From Lachnospiraceae bacterium (lineage in GTDB: Bacteria > Bacillota > Clostridia > Lachnospirales > Lachnospiraceae), in contig JAETRD010000009.1 in the NCBI GenBank assembly GCA_021770345.1, positions 83,772 through 147,771 on the forward strand: a stretch of 64,000 nt of DNA. The letters run 5' to 3'. Shown here piece after piece: positions 24,989 through 32,841 of this stretch. The first letter of the stretch is position 1. Each line of letters opens with the position of its first letter. The notes under the pieces were generated by a model. The model made no database searches. It was not told the DNA's origin and saw only the letters and a program-made list of their open reading frames with translations. Position numbers and translations under genes: made by a program.

Positions 24989-25768
24989 ATGCTGATTACA
25001 ATAATAACCGAGCTTTGGAAGCTGAAACGGTACCACATGATCTGGGCGGGCGTCCTGCTGATGCTGCTCGCCGTCCTGCTCACCGTCTTCACCACCACCG
25101 CCCTGGACGGCACCGTCTGGACCTTCTCCCATTTCGCGGAGCAGGTGATGAAGGAAAATATCACCACGATCTTCCCCATGTGCATCGCCCTGATCACCGG
25201 ATATATTATTAACCGTGAGGGGATGGATGACACACTGAAAAGCATCCTGACAATCCCTGTGTCATTTCCATCTCTGCTGCTGAGCAAGCTAACCGTCTGC
25301 GGCCTGCTCTCAATGTTTCTGGGATTTGCCAGCACTGTATTTACCGTGTCCGCATCCTTCCTTTTGGGTTTTCCCGGCGGGACTCTGCCGGCCATCCTGC
25401 AAGCCGGGTTGCAAATCACGTTCAACTGCCTGTTCCTCTATATCGCAGTCCTGCCGATTATCGCCATCGCCGCCCGGATTCCCAACGGGCATCTGATTGG
25501 GGCGGTTGTGGCCTTTGTCTACGGCTACGGCGGGATGTTTGCGGCGGGGAACATGAACCTGGCAAATTGGTATCCCGTGACCGCAAGTATGGGACTGGTG
25601 GGATACCGTAGCTATGATGCGGCTGTCCATTGGAATCCGCTGTTCTGTATATTCAGTCTATTGGCCGCCCTGCTGGTTTCCGCTGTTTTTGTGGTGACTG
25701 CTAAAAAGAGCGTGGCCCCAAAGACAGCGAAGAAGCCCAAACAGGTTATCACAAAAAAAGGTTGGTAA
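24989..25768 (+). CDS. ABC-2 type permease, lantibiotic-immunity-like (second)
   Basis: A 259-aa protein starting MLITIITELWKLKRYHMIWAG one base after the first permease's stop, with AGAGGAGG upstream. About six transmembrane helices. The GYIINREGMDDTLKSILTIPVSFPSLLLSKLTVCGLL block is the coupling region homologous to that of the partner. ends in a Lys-rich tail (KKSVAPKTAKKPKQ). Together the two permeases would form the membrane heterodimer for the upstream ATPase. Confidence 0.88.
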   Translation: MLITIITELWKLKRYHMIWAGVLLMLLAVLLTVFTTTALDGTVWTFSHFAEQVMKENITTIFPMCIALITGYIINREGMDDTLKSILTIPVSFPSLLLSKLTVCGLLSMFLGFASTVFTVSASFLLGFPGGTLPAILQAGLQITFNCLFLYIAVLPIIAIAARIPNGHLIGAVVAFVYGYGGMFAAGNMNLANWYPVTASMGLVGYRSYDAAVHWNPLFCIFSLLAALLVSAVFVVTAKKSVAPKTAKKPKQVITKKGW

Positions 25769-25783
25769 GGAGTGTAAAACAAC

Positions 25784-26167
25784 ATGAAGAAACAAATAAA
25801 AATTGCAATAGGTGCCACCGCTGTTCTGCTCATTGGCCTGATCGGATTTTGCGCATGGTTCCTCTCCGGCTCCGGCAGCACCGAGTATTATGCTCAGATT
25901 GACAACAGCAAGGTAGAGCAGGTGGATGCGAAGGGAGGCGTGATCAGTTTGAAAGGCAATCTTCCCTATTCCTATACGCTGCTGTCCTATGATGAAAACG
26001 GGAGCGAAAAAGAGATTACCTTTGGAACATCCAGAGAGTTGCGGGATGGAGCCTTTATCCGTCTTACATTCATGCCGATCCGGGGTGTCCTGGATTGGAG
26101 CGAGGTACAGTATGACGAGCTTCCTGCCGCAGTGCAGGCGCACTATACAGCCCCGGCAAACGAGTAG
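25784..26167 (+). CDS. YxeA-like (DUF1093) secreted or anchored protein
   Basis: A 127-aa protein with an N-terminal hydrophobic segment at ~7-26 (IGATAVLLIGLIGFCAWFL). The rest matches the YxeA pattern: EYYAQIDNSK, YSYTLLSYDENGSEKEITFGTSRELRDGAFIRLTF, GVLDWSEVQYDELP. yxeA in Bacillus lies at the end of the yxdJKLM cluster, a two-component/ABC set that responds to cationic peptides, so the location here, last in an antimicrobial-peptide-type ABC operon, is coherent. Exact function in the family is unknown. A terminator follows directly. Confidence 0.85.
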   Translation: MKKQIKIAIGATAVLLIGLIGFCAWFLSGSGSTEYYAQIDNSKVEQVDAKGGVISLKGNLPYSYTLLSYDENGSEKEITFGTSRELRDGAFIRLTFMPIRGVLDWSEVQYDELPAAVQAHYTAPANE

Positions 26168-26185
26168 TTTCAAGGAAATCTGTCT

Positions 26186-26221
26186 GCCCAGCAGCGAAAC
26201 CGCCGCTGGGCTGATTTTTTT
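26186..26221 (+). terminator. Rho-independent terminator after the first ABC operon
   Basis: GCCCAGCAGC GAAACC GCCGCTGGGC hairpin followed by a run of seven T (26215-26221). It ends the plus-strand operon just before the convergent second module. Confidence 0.85.
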
Positions 26222-26228
26222 CAGATGC

Positions 26229-27239
26229 TCAGACTGCCTGCTTTTTTCGCTGGGTAGAAATCAAAACATATAGCGCAAACCATACGATACAGTGAATTGC
26301 AAGAATACCAGTATCCTTCATTGCTGTTCCCATACTTCCGGCGGATAGGGCCATGATGCCCTCAAAGGCAGGCTGGGACGGGACGATATTGCAGATGATC
26401 GCCAGTGGTCCACTTACCCCGATCAGAGCGCATACAAGAGGTACGGCCACGAACAGCAGCATGACAATCTTGATATAGACCACTCCAATCATCAGGCCCT
26501 CGGAAAACTTTCCGATAAACAGGCCAATCAACGCTGCCACAAAGGATGACAGCACGATCAATCCCAGCATCAGCCCGAAATTCTGCAAGGACAATCGGAA
26601 ACAGATACACGCAGTCACTATGGAGGACAGGCTTCCAAAGAGAAATCCCACCACCACCTTCTGCAAAATGTACTGGCTAGACGTCTGCGGCAGGATTTCG
26701 TTGACAAAGGCCACACCATCCTCTTTTTCGGAAATGATGTTCATAGCGTTGAATGTACAGCCCATAAACATAGCGACAATCAGCACAGCAGGGATAAAGA
26801 TGCCTTGCAGACTTTCCATGATGTCAGGGCGCTCCAATGTCTGGATTTCTGCCTGACCCGCCGCTTCCCGCCGCTCATAGAGGGTGGGCAGAGTCGCCGC
26901 CGCCTGCCGGAAAATATCCAGTTCGTCCCCGCTGATTGCGGTTTTGAGGCTGTCACCGTCTGCCCTCACGCCGATTACATTGGTGGACGGTTCGTTGATG
27001 GCGGCGGTCAGTTCTTCCTGTGTCCCATACGCCGTCACCGGCCCATACCGCTCCAGCCATGTGACCATCTGCGGGGACAACTCGTTTTCCAGCACCCCAA
27101 AGTGCAGTTCCCCCAGGCTGGACATATCAATGGAACCCATGAAATTCAAAGCCACAGCCACCAGAATAGGGAGCAGGAAGGTCATCAGGCAGAATTTATC
27201 CCGCAGAACGCTTTTCATCTGATATTTTAATCCTTTCAT
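26229..27239 (-). CDS. ABC-2 family permease of the second module (distal)
   Basis: A 336-aa protein. A first helix at ~14-33 (FCLMTFLLPILVAVALNFMG) is followed by a ~120-residue extracellular part (LGVLENELSPQMVTWLERYG...), then five or six helices to the end. This one-helix/large-loop/multi-helix layout is typical of ABC-2 permeases. It is the last gene of the four-gene transcript 29232-26229 and lies 3 bp after the other permease's stop. Substrate unknown; peptide antibiotics are likely by context. Confidence 0.85.
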   Translation of the reverse strand: MKGLKYQMKSVLRDKFCLMTFLLPILVAVALNFMGSIDMSSLGELHFGVLENELSPQMVTWLERYGPVTAYGTQEELTAAINEPSTNVIGVRADGDSLKTAISGDELDIFRQAAATLPTLYERREAAGQAEIQTLERPDIMESLQGIFIPAVLIVAMFMGCTFNAMNIISEKEDGVAFVNEILPQTSSQYILQKVVVGFLFGSLSSIVTACICFRLSLQNFGLMLGLIVLSSFVAALIGLFIGKFSEGLMIGVVYIKIVMLLFVAVPLVCALIGVSGPLAIICNIVPSQPAFEGIMALSAGSMGTAMKDTGILAIHCIVWFALYVLISTQRKKQAV

Positions 27240-27242
27240 GCC

Positions 27243-28235
27243 TCACCCCTCCTTTCCGATTTCCCGATGAAACGCAAGCCGCACCGCCAGGAACAGCAGC
27301 ACGATTGTACCGACAGCACCGACATAATAGACTGGCGAAATGGCCGTTCCAAAATAGGCGTTTTTCAGCCTCATGTAGACATGATAGAACGGATAATAAT
27401 TGATCCAGTCAAACTTGACCGATGTATTGGCGGACAGAAATACAGGTGTTGCGGCAAAAATGGTAATTACCAGATAAGCCAGTGTGAATTGCCGGAAGTC
27501 CTTTAGCAGCAGTGCGCAGAGCAATCCCACCAGGGCCATCATCAGCGACAGGATCGCTGTCTGAAGCAGGACGGCAGGCAGCACCGTCATCCCATCTGCA
27601 AGTCCTGTGTTCAACAGGGTGAGAAGTGCCGCAAAGACCAGATCAGAGAGCAGGAACACTGCCAGCTTGGACAGCAGGAACAGGTCTTTTTGCAGCGGGA
27701 GGATAGCGTGGACACGGATCACGCCCATGCCCTTTTCCTCGAACAGTACAGCAGCGATCCCCAGAAAGCCCACAGCGGCCAGTTCAAAAAACAGCAGTTC
27801 GCAGGTAATTTCTTTTCTGGCTTTCTGTTCCGGCGTGTTTGTACCAAGCACCTCCGGGGGTAGGCTCACCGAGGGCTCCAGCAGGGACAGGGCATAGTCC
27901 GCCCGGTGGCAGTCAATGTGTTCCGCCCCTTTGTAAATCACCACCCGCACATCACCGGCGCTGGCGTCCAGCCCCACGCCGTTGGCATCGGACAGCAGGG
28001 CGGTGTCCATAGCCTCCATTGACGGAACGGTCTGTACCAGGGCTGATTTACAGCCTTGCGTTTCTGCAGGGTCATACAGATACACATTGTATGGCGCCAT
28101 CTGCATGAAGCGGATATAGCCCAGGTTCACATAGGCCGTATAGAGAGCCAGAAAACCGATTGCCATCAGGAAGAACTTTCCCGATGCCAGCATCCGGCAG
28201 TCCTTTTTGAACAGAGCGCAAAAGCCTTTTCCCAT
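27243..28235 (-). CDS. ABC-2 family permease of the second module (proximal)
   Basis: Start chosen at ATG 28235, which overlaps the ATPase stop as TGATG, with GGAAGGGGG upstream; a TTG one codon earlier is possible. 330 aa. One helix near the N-terminus (FFLMAIGFLALYTAYVNLGYI), an extracellular segment of ~130 residues, then about five helices ending in LLFLAVRLAFHREIG. The topology mirrors the downstream permease, and the two probably form a heterodimer. The coupled start suggests stoichiometric synthesis with the ATPase. Confidence 0.85.
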   Translation of the reverse strand: MGKGFCALFKKDCRMLASGKFFLMAIGFLALYTAYVNLGYIRFMQMAPYNVYLYDPAETQGCKSALVQTVPSMEAMDTALLSDANGVGLDASAGDVRVVIYKGAEHIDCHRADYALSLLEPSVSLPPEVLGTNTPEQKARKEITCELLFFELAAVGFLGIAAVLFEEKGMGVIRVHAILPLQKDLFLLSKLAVFLLSDLVFAALLTLLNTGLADGMTVLPAVLLQTAILSLMMALVGLLCALLLKDFRQFTLAYLVITIFAATPVFLSANTSVKFDWINYYPFYHVYMRLKNAYFGTAISPVYYVGAVGTIVLLFLAVRLAFHREIGKEG

Positions 28236-29083
28236 CAAGACAGCCCCCTTCCTGTGTACTGGATGAACATATCCTCCAGTGTCGGTTCCTGGGAGTGGAT
28301 GCTGATAATCTCATCATGGGCAAAGGGGATGCCCGCCTCCAGCTCCGGAGCCTCTATGGTTTTCGACTCCCGCTGCCCCTGGTACAGATAATCGATGACC
28401 ACCCGGTGATTGCTGTTTTTCTCCTTCAGACGCCTGGGCGTATCCAAAGCCACCAGGTTCCCGTTAGAGATGAATGCCACCCGGTCGCACAGGAGGTCAG
28501 CGTCCACCATATTGTGGGTAGTGACAAAGACAGTTGTCCCTTTTTTCCGCTCCTGCTCGATGATTTTCCGGAACAGCACCGCACCGGAGGGGTCAAGGCC
28601 GCTGGTAGGTTCATCCAGGAATAGCAACCGGGGGTTACTCACCAGCGCCCGCGCCATACTCACCCTCTGACGCATTCCCTTGGAGTAAGAGGACACCGGC
28701 TTTTTCAGAAAGTCAGGCTTAAACTCCAGCGTGTCCAGCAGTTCCCCCACATCCCGCCGCTGCTCTTTTGGGTAGAACGAGGCAAAATAGTTCAGATTAT
28801 CCACGGCGCTCAAATTGGCGTACAGATAGGGGAACTCAAAGAGGACCCCGATTTTCTGGAAAAACTCCTGCCCGTGGGCAGCGGAGATGTCCTGCCCAAA
28901 CAGGGAAACTTTCCCGCCATGCCCCTTCAAAATCCCGGTGAGTATCTTCTGAGTTGTAGACTTTCCGGAGCCGTTTGGCCCCAGAAAGCCGAAAATCTCC
29001 CCGTCCTCCACGGTGAAGTCCAGGCCGTGGAGGGCCTGTTTGTCTTTGCAGTAGGAGAATGTCAGGTTCTTGACCTCGATCAT
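28235..29083 (-). CDS. ABC transporter ATPase of the second module
   Basis: A 282-aa ATPase. Walker A GPNGSGKST (~35-43), signature YSKGMRQRV, Walker B LLFLDEPTSGLDPSGA and H-loop TTHNMVDA are intact. The C-terminal part (LKEKNSNHRVVIDYLYQG...PTLEDMFIQYTGRGLS) is the usual 'LEDVFL' type ending. The start overlaps the stop of the 50-aa membrane protein as ATGA. It is distinct in sequence from the ATPase at 23283, so the two modules are not a simple duplication. Confidence 0.93.
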   Translation of the reverse strand: MIEVKNLTFSYCKDKQALHGLDFTVEDGEIFGFLGPNGSGKSTTQKILTGILKGHGGKVSLFGQDISAAHGQEFFQKIGVLFEFPYLYANLSAVDNLNYFASFYPKEQRRDVGELLDTLEFKPDFLKKPVSSYSKGMRQRVSMARALVSNPRLLFLDEPTSGLDPSGAVLFRKIIEQERKKGTTVFVTTHNMVDADLLCDRVAFISNGNLVALDTPRRLKEKNSNHRVVIDYLYQGQRESKTIEAPELEAGIPFAHDEIISIHSQEPTLEDMFIQYTGRGLS

Positions 29084-29232
29084 TCGTCATCACCCCACTT
29101 TCCGCGCTGATCTTTCTTCTGCTCCTGCTGGCGCTTGCTCCACCACTTCATAAACCTGATCTTGAAGGGGATGGAGATGATCAGCACCGCCACGATTACC
29201 AGCCACCAGTACCACGCTAAACCTAAAAACAT
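29080..29232 (-). CDS. 50-aa single-pass membrane protein leading the second ABC operon
   Basis: ATG at 29232 follows AAGGAGGG by 6 nt, a strong ribosome site. The product has one helix near the N-terminus (LAWYWWLVIVAVLIISIPF) and a strongly charged cytoplasmic tail (KWWSKRQQEQKKDQRGK). Its stop overlaps the ATPase start as ATGA, so it is translationally coupled. It is the first gene after the fourfold-repeat promoter. It could be a small subunit or regulator of the transporter or of the kinase. I know no named family. It is short but well supported by ribosome site, coupling and composition. Confidence 0.75.
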   Translation of the reverse strand: MFLGLAWYWWLVIVAVLIISIPFKIRFMKWWSKRQQEQKKDQRGKWGDDE

Positions 29233-29299
29233 AAAAAACCCTCCTTATTTGTTGCCTCCAATTCTTTCTGGAAAAGATTTGGGGGTCTGTGATAAGGAG

Positions 29300-29352
29300 A
29301 GTTTAGGGATGCGGTGTGAAGTTGGTGTGAGGCCGCTGTGAGATTCGTGTGA
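29300..29352 (-). promoter_or_regulatory. Fourfold 11-bp direct repeat operator and -10 box before the second ABC operon
   Basis: On the plus strand TGTGA occurs at 29315, 29326, 29337 and 29348, an exact 11-bp period. In the direction of transcription (minus) the sites read (C/T)TCACA, with the last copy TTCACAC ending at 29314. Eight bases further comes TAAACT (29305-29300), a 4/6 -10 box. There is no -35. It lies between the kinase stop and the small membrane protein start. The presumed regulator is the OmpR-type protein at 30422-31090. Confidence 0.72.
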
Positions 29353-29354
29353 AA

Positions 29355-30425
29355 TTATTTTGTGACAGGGATGGAGAAATAAAAACGGACTCCGTCTGTT
29401 TGGTTTTCTACGCCATAGGGCAAATTTTGCATGGACAGAATTTGTGCCACGATGGACAGCCCCAGCCCGGAACCGCTGTATTCTGCGCCGCTGTCCCGAT
29501 AGAATTTTGCCCATATTTTGGGCAGATCATTTTCTGGAATAGGCCGGCCTTGATTGAAGATGGAGAAATGCAGCGCCCCATTGTCCTCTCTCAGCTCCAG
29601 CCTCAGAATACCGCCGTGATACACATTTTTCCTGGCATTGACAATTAAATTGCTTAAAACCTGTTCCATGCGCCGCCGGTCTGTCCGCACAAAAACCTTT
29701 TGCTCCGGCAGTTCATATTGCAGCTCAAAGTCGGTGTCAGGGGTATCAATCAGGAGCCGCCCGGCCACCGTTTCCACCAATTCTACAAAGTCAAAGCGAG
29801 TAACATTCAGGCTTGCTGCGCCGTTTTCCAATGCTGATAAATCCAACAGGGTCACGATCAGGCCGTTCATGCGCTCCACTTCGGAGACGATCACCTGGGC
29901 GTATTTCCGTTGCCTGGCTTCGTCTGTCTCGTCTTGCAGGCCTTCGGCATAAGCTCGAATAATGCCCAGCGGGGTTTTCATCTCATGGGAAAGACTGTCC
30001 ACTAACTCTTTTCGCTCGGCCAGAAGAAGCCGCTCCCTTTCTACATCCCCTTCAAGCTGGGTATTTGCATCCTCCAGACGGGCAAGGGCTTGCCTGAGAT
30101 TTTCAGCCATCGTGTTCAGGCTGGAGGAGAGTTCCCCAAATTCATCGGTTGAAACAAGGTCGCAGGGTGCGGAAAAGTCCAGCCCTGCCATACGCTTTGC
30201 GGAGGCGTTCAGCTTGCCAATCGGTTTTGTGATAAAGCGTTGCATAAAAAAGTCGATGCCCAAAATCAACAGCAGGACAAATCCCAGCCAAATCAGAAGG
30301 GAGGCATCCTTGCTGACAGGCAGGCCGGTTGACAGGATGTAAGAGAAGATCAGTGCAATTCCTGCCAGTTTGGAGAGCATTAGAATCTTTTTCCGAACGG
30401 TGTGGAGTGAAAATAATTCTTTCAT
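29355..30425 (-). CDS. Sensor histidine kinase of the second module
   Basis: A 356-aa kinase. Two transmembrane segments (about 13-34 and 43-62) leave only a very short extracellular loop, then HAMP (~62-115) with coiled coil, H-box SLSHEMKTPLG (His147), N-box LSNLIVNARKNVYHG, and GSGLGLSIVAQIL. The tiny loop means it cannot have a large periplasmic-type sensor, unlike the kinase of the first module, so it may sense within the membrane or through the ABC transporter or the 50-aa protein. Overlaps the response regulator stop by ATGA. Confidence 0.92.
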   Translation of the reverse strand: MKELFSLHTVRKKILMLSKLAGIALIFSYILSTGLPVSKDASLLIWLGFVLLLILGIDFFMQRFITKPIGKLNASAKRMAGLDFSAPCDLVSTDEFGELSSSLNTMAENLRQALARLEDANTQLEGDVERERLLLAERKELVDSLSHEMKTPLGIIRAYAEGLQDETDEARQRKYAQVIVSEVERMNGLIVTLLDLSALENGAASLNVTRFDFVELVETVAGRLLIDTPDTDFELQYELPEQKVFVRTDRRRMEQVLSNLIVNARKNVYHGGILRLELREDNGALHFSIFNQGRPIPENDLPKIWAKFYRDSGAEYSGSGLGLSIVAQILSMQNLPYGVENQTDGVRFYFSIPVTK

Positions 30426-31090
30426 ATTGCTACCTCAAATTTATAGCCGGAGCGGATCAGAGTGACAATATGCTTGCTCTCGTCCCCCAGCTTTTGTCGC
30501 AGGGTCTTGATGTGGGTGTCCACAGTGCGGGTCGTTCCCTCGAAATCATAGCCCCAAACACGGTTTAAGAGCTGTTCCCGATTAAAAATCTGTCCGGGAT
30601 TTGCCATGAGAAAGGCAAGCAATTCATATTCCTTATGGGTCAAGGTGATCTCCTGACCGTCCAGATAAACCTTGTGGGCATTGGGTTGGAGCATGATTTT
30701 CCCAGCGGTAATTACTCCGGCAGAAGCGGGGGAGGAACGACGCAACAGAGCGTTCACCTTTGCCAACAGGACCTTGGGACTGAATGGCTTCGTCATGTAA
30801 TCATCTGCGCCGTAGTCGTAGCCTTTCAGCTTATCATCCTCCGCACTTTTGGCGGTGAGCATGATAATGGGCATATCGCTCATTTCCCGCGCCATCTTGC
30901 AGACGGAAAAGCCGTCCAGATGGGGCATCATCACATCCAGAATTATTAAATCCATAGGATGGTTTTTCAGTATAACAAGGGCATCTACGCCATCGTCAGC
31001 AGTGAAGCAGGTATGCCCACCCTTTCGCATATAGTCTGCAATGATGTCCTGCATGGCTTTTTCATCTTCAACAATCAGTATGTTTGCCAT
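30422..31090 (-). CDS. OmpR-family response regulator of the second module
   Basis: A 222-aa protein starting MANILIVEDEKAMQDII. Phospho-Asp D52 in LIILDVMMPHLDG; MLTAKSAEDDKLKGYDYGADDYMTKPF carries the conserved Lys. The winged helix (LTHKEYELLAFLMANPGQIFNREQLLNRVWGYDFEGTTRTVDTHIKTLRQKLGD) is the PhoB/OmpR type. Expected target: the TGTGA repeats upstream of the ABC operon. It is first in a transcript that may read into the transporter genes. Confidence 0.93.
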   Translation of the reverse strand: MANILIVEDEKAMQDIIADYMRKGGHTCFTADDGVDALVILKNHPMDLIILDVMMPHLDGFSVCKMAREMSDMPIIMLTAKSAEDDKLKGYDYGADDYMTKPFSPKVLLAKVNALLRRSSPASAGVITAGKIMLQPNAHKVYLDGQEITLTHKEYELLAFLMANPGQIFNREQLLNRVWGYDFEGTTRTVDTHIKTLRQKLGDESKHIVTLIRSGYKFEVAI

Positions 31091-31140
31091 AGTTTCCTTC
31101 TCTACTATTTCAAAGTATTAGCTTCACCTTGGCTATGCTG

Positions 31141-31500
31141 TTAACGCTCCCTTAATGGCGAAGCCATGTGTCGAAATAACTGCGCCCCACTCAACAGGCA
31201 AAACGAGTCATTTACGGTTTCTGTTTTGGAAATAAGATATTCCCGGCTCTGACGGGTAGCAATACTTAATTTCGCTATGTAGTCCATATTCATCCCAGCA
31301 AAGCATATTATACTTCTTTTCCCTGAATAACTCAAGAATCCGGGCAACTCTCTACTTACCTTGGACATTTCTTGGATTATCGCCAGTATAGGAGCAGAAC
31401 ATATCCTGAGAATGTATTTCAACGATTGGGAATCCAGCTTTTTCACTTCCGCAATAAATGCCTGGAGCGCCTCCGGGTGGTGGGCACTTTTTTCTTTTCT
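31141..31500 (-). mobile_element. Degenerate C-terminal fragment resembling an IS110-family transposase
   Basis: The minus-strand frame reads HPEALQAFIAEVKKLDSQ, then LKYILRICSAPILAIIQEMSKVSRE, SYSGKRSIICFAGMNMD and a tail with TRQSREYLISK. Spacing and content recall the IS110/IS116 C-terminal domain (helix, 'ILA.I..E', 'K..L.AFAG.', then 'S..G...ISK'). Over the 300 bp upstream no further transposase-like sequence is seen, so only a remnant remains. The similarity is judged by eye and weak. The remaining stretch up to 31750 holds nothing else I can support. Confidence 0.4.
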
Positions 31501-31749
31501 GGCGGTTAAGAACGCTCAGACATAAAAAGAAACGCCGTCCTGTTTGCATAGGATACGGAACAGACTGTCAAAGATATGAAAACAACCGCCTTTTTCTATT
31601 AAGTTTCAACTTCGTCACAAGTTGGGGGGAAGTCACGAATTAGGACAGGAAACTCCCGCCTTTTCAATTAGCAAGATATTCGATAAAATTCTTCGGATAA
31701 TTAGTAGAAACACTATTCTGATTAGCAAATTTAGATAGGTAAGAATACC

Positions 31750-31779
31750 GAAAACTCTGGAATTCCAGTGTTTTCGGCA
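31750..31779 (-). terminator. Hairpin downstream of tRNA-Arg
   Basis: CCGAAAAC and GTTTTCGG arms enclose CTGGAATTCCAG, making an almost perfect 14-bp stem about 12 bp beyond the 3' end of tRNA-Arg. The following minus-strand sequence (TATTCTTACC) is only mildly T-rich, so termination is probable rather than certain. Confidence 0.65.
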
Positions 31780-31790
31780 TTTCTTAAGAC

Positions 31791-31863
31791 GTCGCTAAGA
31801 GGATTTGAACCTCCGGCCTACCGCTTAGGAGGCGGTCGCTCTATCCAGCTGAGCTATAGCGAC
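31791..31863 (-). tRNA. tRNA-Arg (anticodon CCT)
   Basis: 73 nt. The minus strand begins GTCGCTATAGCTCAGCTGG and ends AATCCTCTTAGCGAC, with matching 7-bp acceptor arms GTCGCTA/TTAGCGAC. Anticodon loop CTCCTAA gives CCT, decoding AGG. The T arm GGTTCAAATCC is standard. CCA is not encoded. Its 3' end faces the accessory region to the left, the usual orientation for integration next to a tRNA, but I found no second copy of the tRNA 3' end in the window. Confidence 0.95.
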
Positions 31864-31931
31864 TTTTATTAATTGTTCCATATCGGAACTTCTCTATTTT
31901 AACATATCAGAGAAAAAATTGCTACAATTTT

Positions 31932-32810
31932 TTAACTGTTATATTGAATACTTCCCTGCATCCAGATATTTCCTTTGAATCTCCGGCCTACCTGCGGTTC
32001 GCCGAGCAAATCTTTCTGATTGATACAGACGCTGAAATACATATCGTTGCACAGAATTTCCAGCGCGTAGACATTCTCCTCTGTTACATCATTCTGCAGC
32101 AGTGTACAATCCATGATTTCCCCGAGTATCGAATACTGATCACTCTCGATCCCGTAAGGCATCAGATATGAATTTACAATACTCAAGATATCTTCGTGGG
32201 TAATGCGCCTTGAAAGCATCGAATATGTGTCGATGTCCTCAAGTGTCAAATTTTCGATTGCGTCTTCGTCGCCTTCCCTTGCCGCTGCGATCAGATGACT
32301 GCGGTCTGGCCCTTCCTTTTTCATACTCCTTCCTTTATTTTCTGTCTTGTTTACCGGAAGAAGTATTCTTCCCTCTGTGGACAATGCACCTAAAATAACA
32401 CCCTCCGTCAGATTCCGGCGGCCGCCTTTCTTTTTGACAGTCAGAAAATCAATTATATTCTGCAGATAAAATATCAGTGTCACACCAAGTCGCACTTCGT
32501 CGCAGATTCCGGCATATGATTCCTTTTCCGCATGTTTTTCTATATCTGCAGGTTCTCTGGTAGAAAGATTCTTCCCGCAAAAGTACGGATAGTAATAATC
32601 CAGTTCAAAGGTATCGTCATCCACATAATTTCCGCGCAGTGATATTCCGAAAAATTCTCCAAATTCCTTTGAAATCTCCGCAAACTCATTTCCCTCCGAA
32701 TCCGTAGCTGATTTTTCTACCGTCGGATGTTTCATAATCTCATCAAAAATCAATTCCAATTCTTCCTTTTTTATGTTTGAAAATCCTATTGCTCTCAAAA
32801 ATTTATGCAT
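31932..32810 (-). CDS. DUF3881 family protein
   Basis: A 292-aa protein starting MHKFLRAIGFSNIKKEELELIF, the opening I associate with DUF3881, a family found mostly in Lachnospiraceae. Typical blocks are present: FAEISKEFGEFFGISLRGNY, FELDYYYPYFCG, GICDEVRLGVTLIFYLQNIIDFL and LYALEILCNDMYFSVCINQKDLLGEPQVGRRFKG near the end. A charged linker with EGPDRSHLIAAAREGDEDAIENLTLEDIDTYS sits in the middle. Function unknown. It is the first core gene next to tRNA-Arg and runs with HD-GYP, DUF4446 and parB. Confidence 0.85.
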   Translation of the reverse strand: MHKFLRAIGFSNIKKEELELIFDEIMKHPTVEKSATDSEGNEFAEISKEFGEFFGISLRGNYVDDDTFELDYYYPYFCGKNLSTREPADIEKHAEKESYAGICDEVRLGVTLIFYLQNIIDFLTVKKKGGRRNLTEGVILGALSTEGRILLPVNKTENKGRSMKKEGPDRSHLIAAAREGDEDAIENLTLEDIDTYSMLSRRITHEDILSIVNSYLMPYGIESDQYSILGEIMDCTLLQNDVTEENVYALEILCNDMYFSVCINQKDLLGEPQVGRRFKGNIWMQGSIQYNS

Positions 32811-32841
32811 TTACTATCCTCCTTTCCAAACCCCGCCTTAT

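Noticed and set aside
31352-31643. Short frames of 61-65 codons on both strands
   Set aside because: No ribosome sites or recognisable features; overlapping noise around the IS-like remnant.
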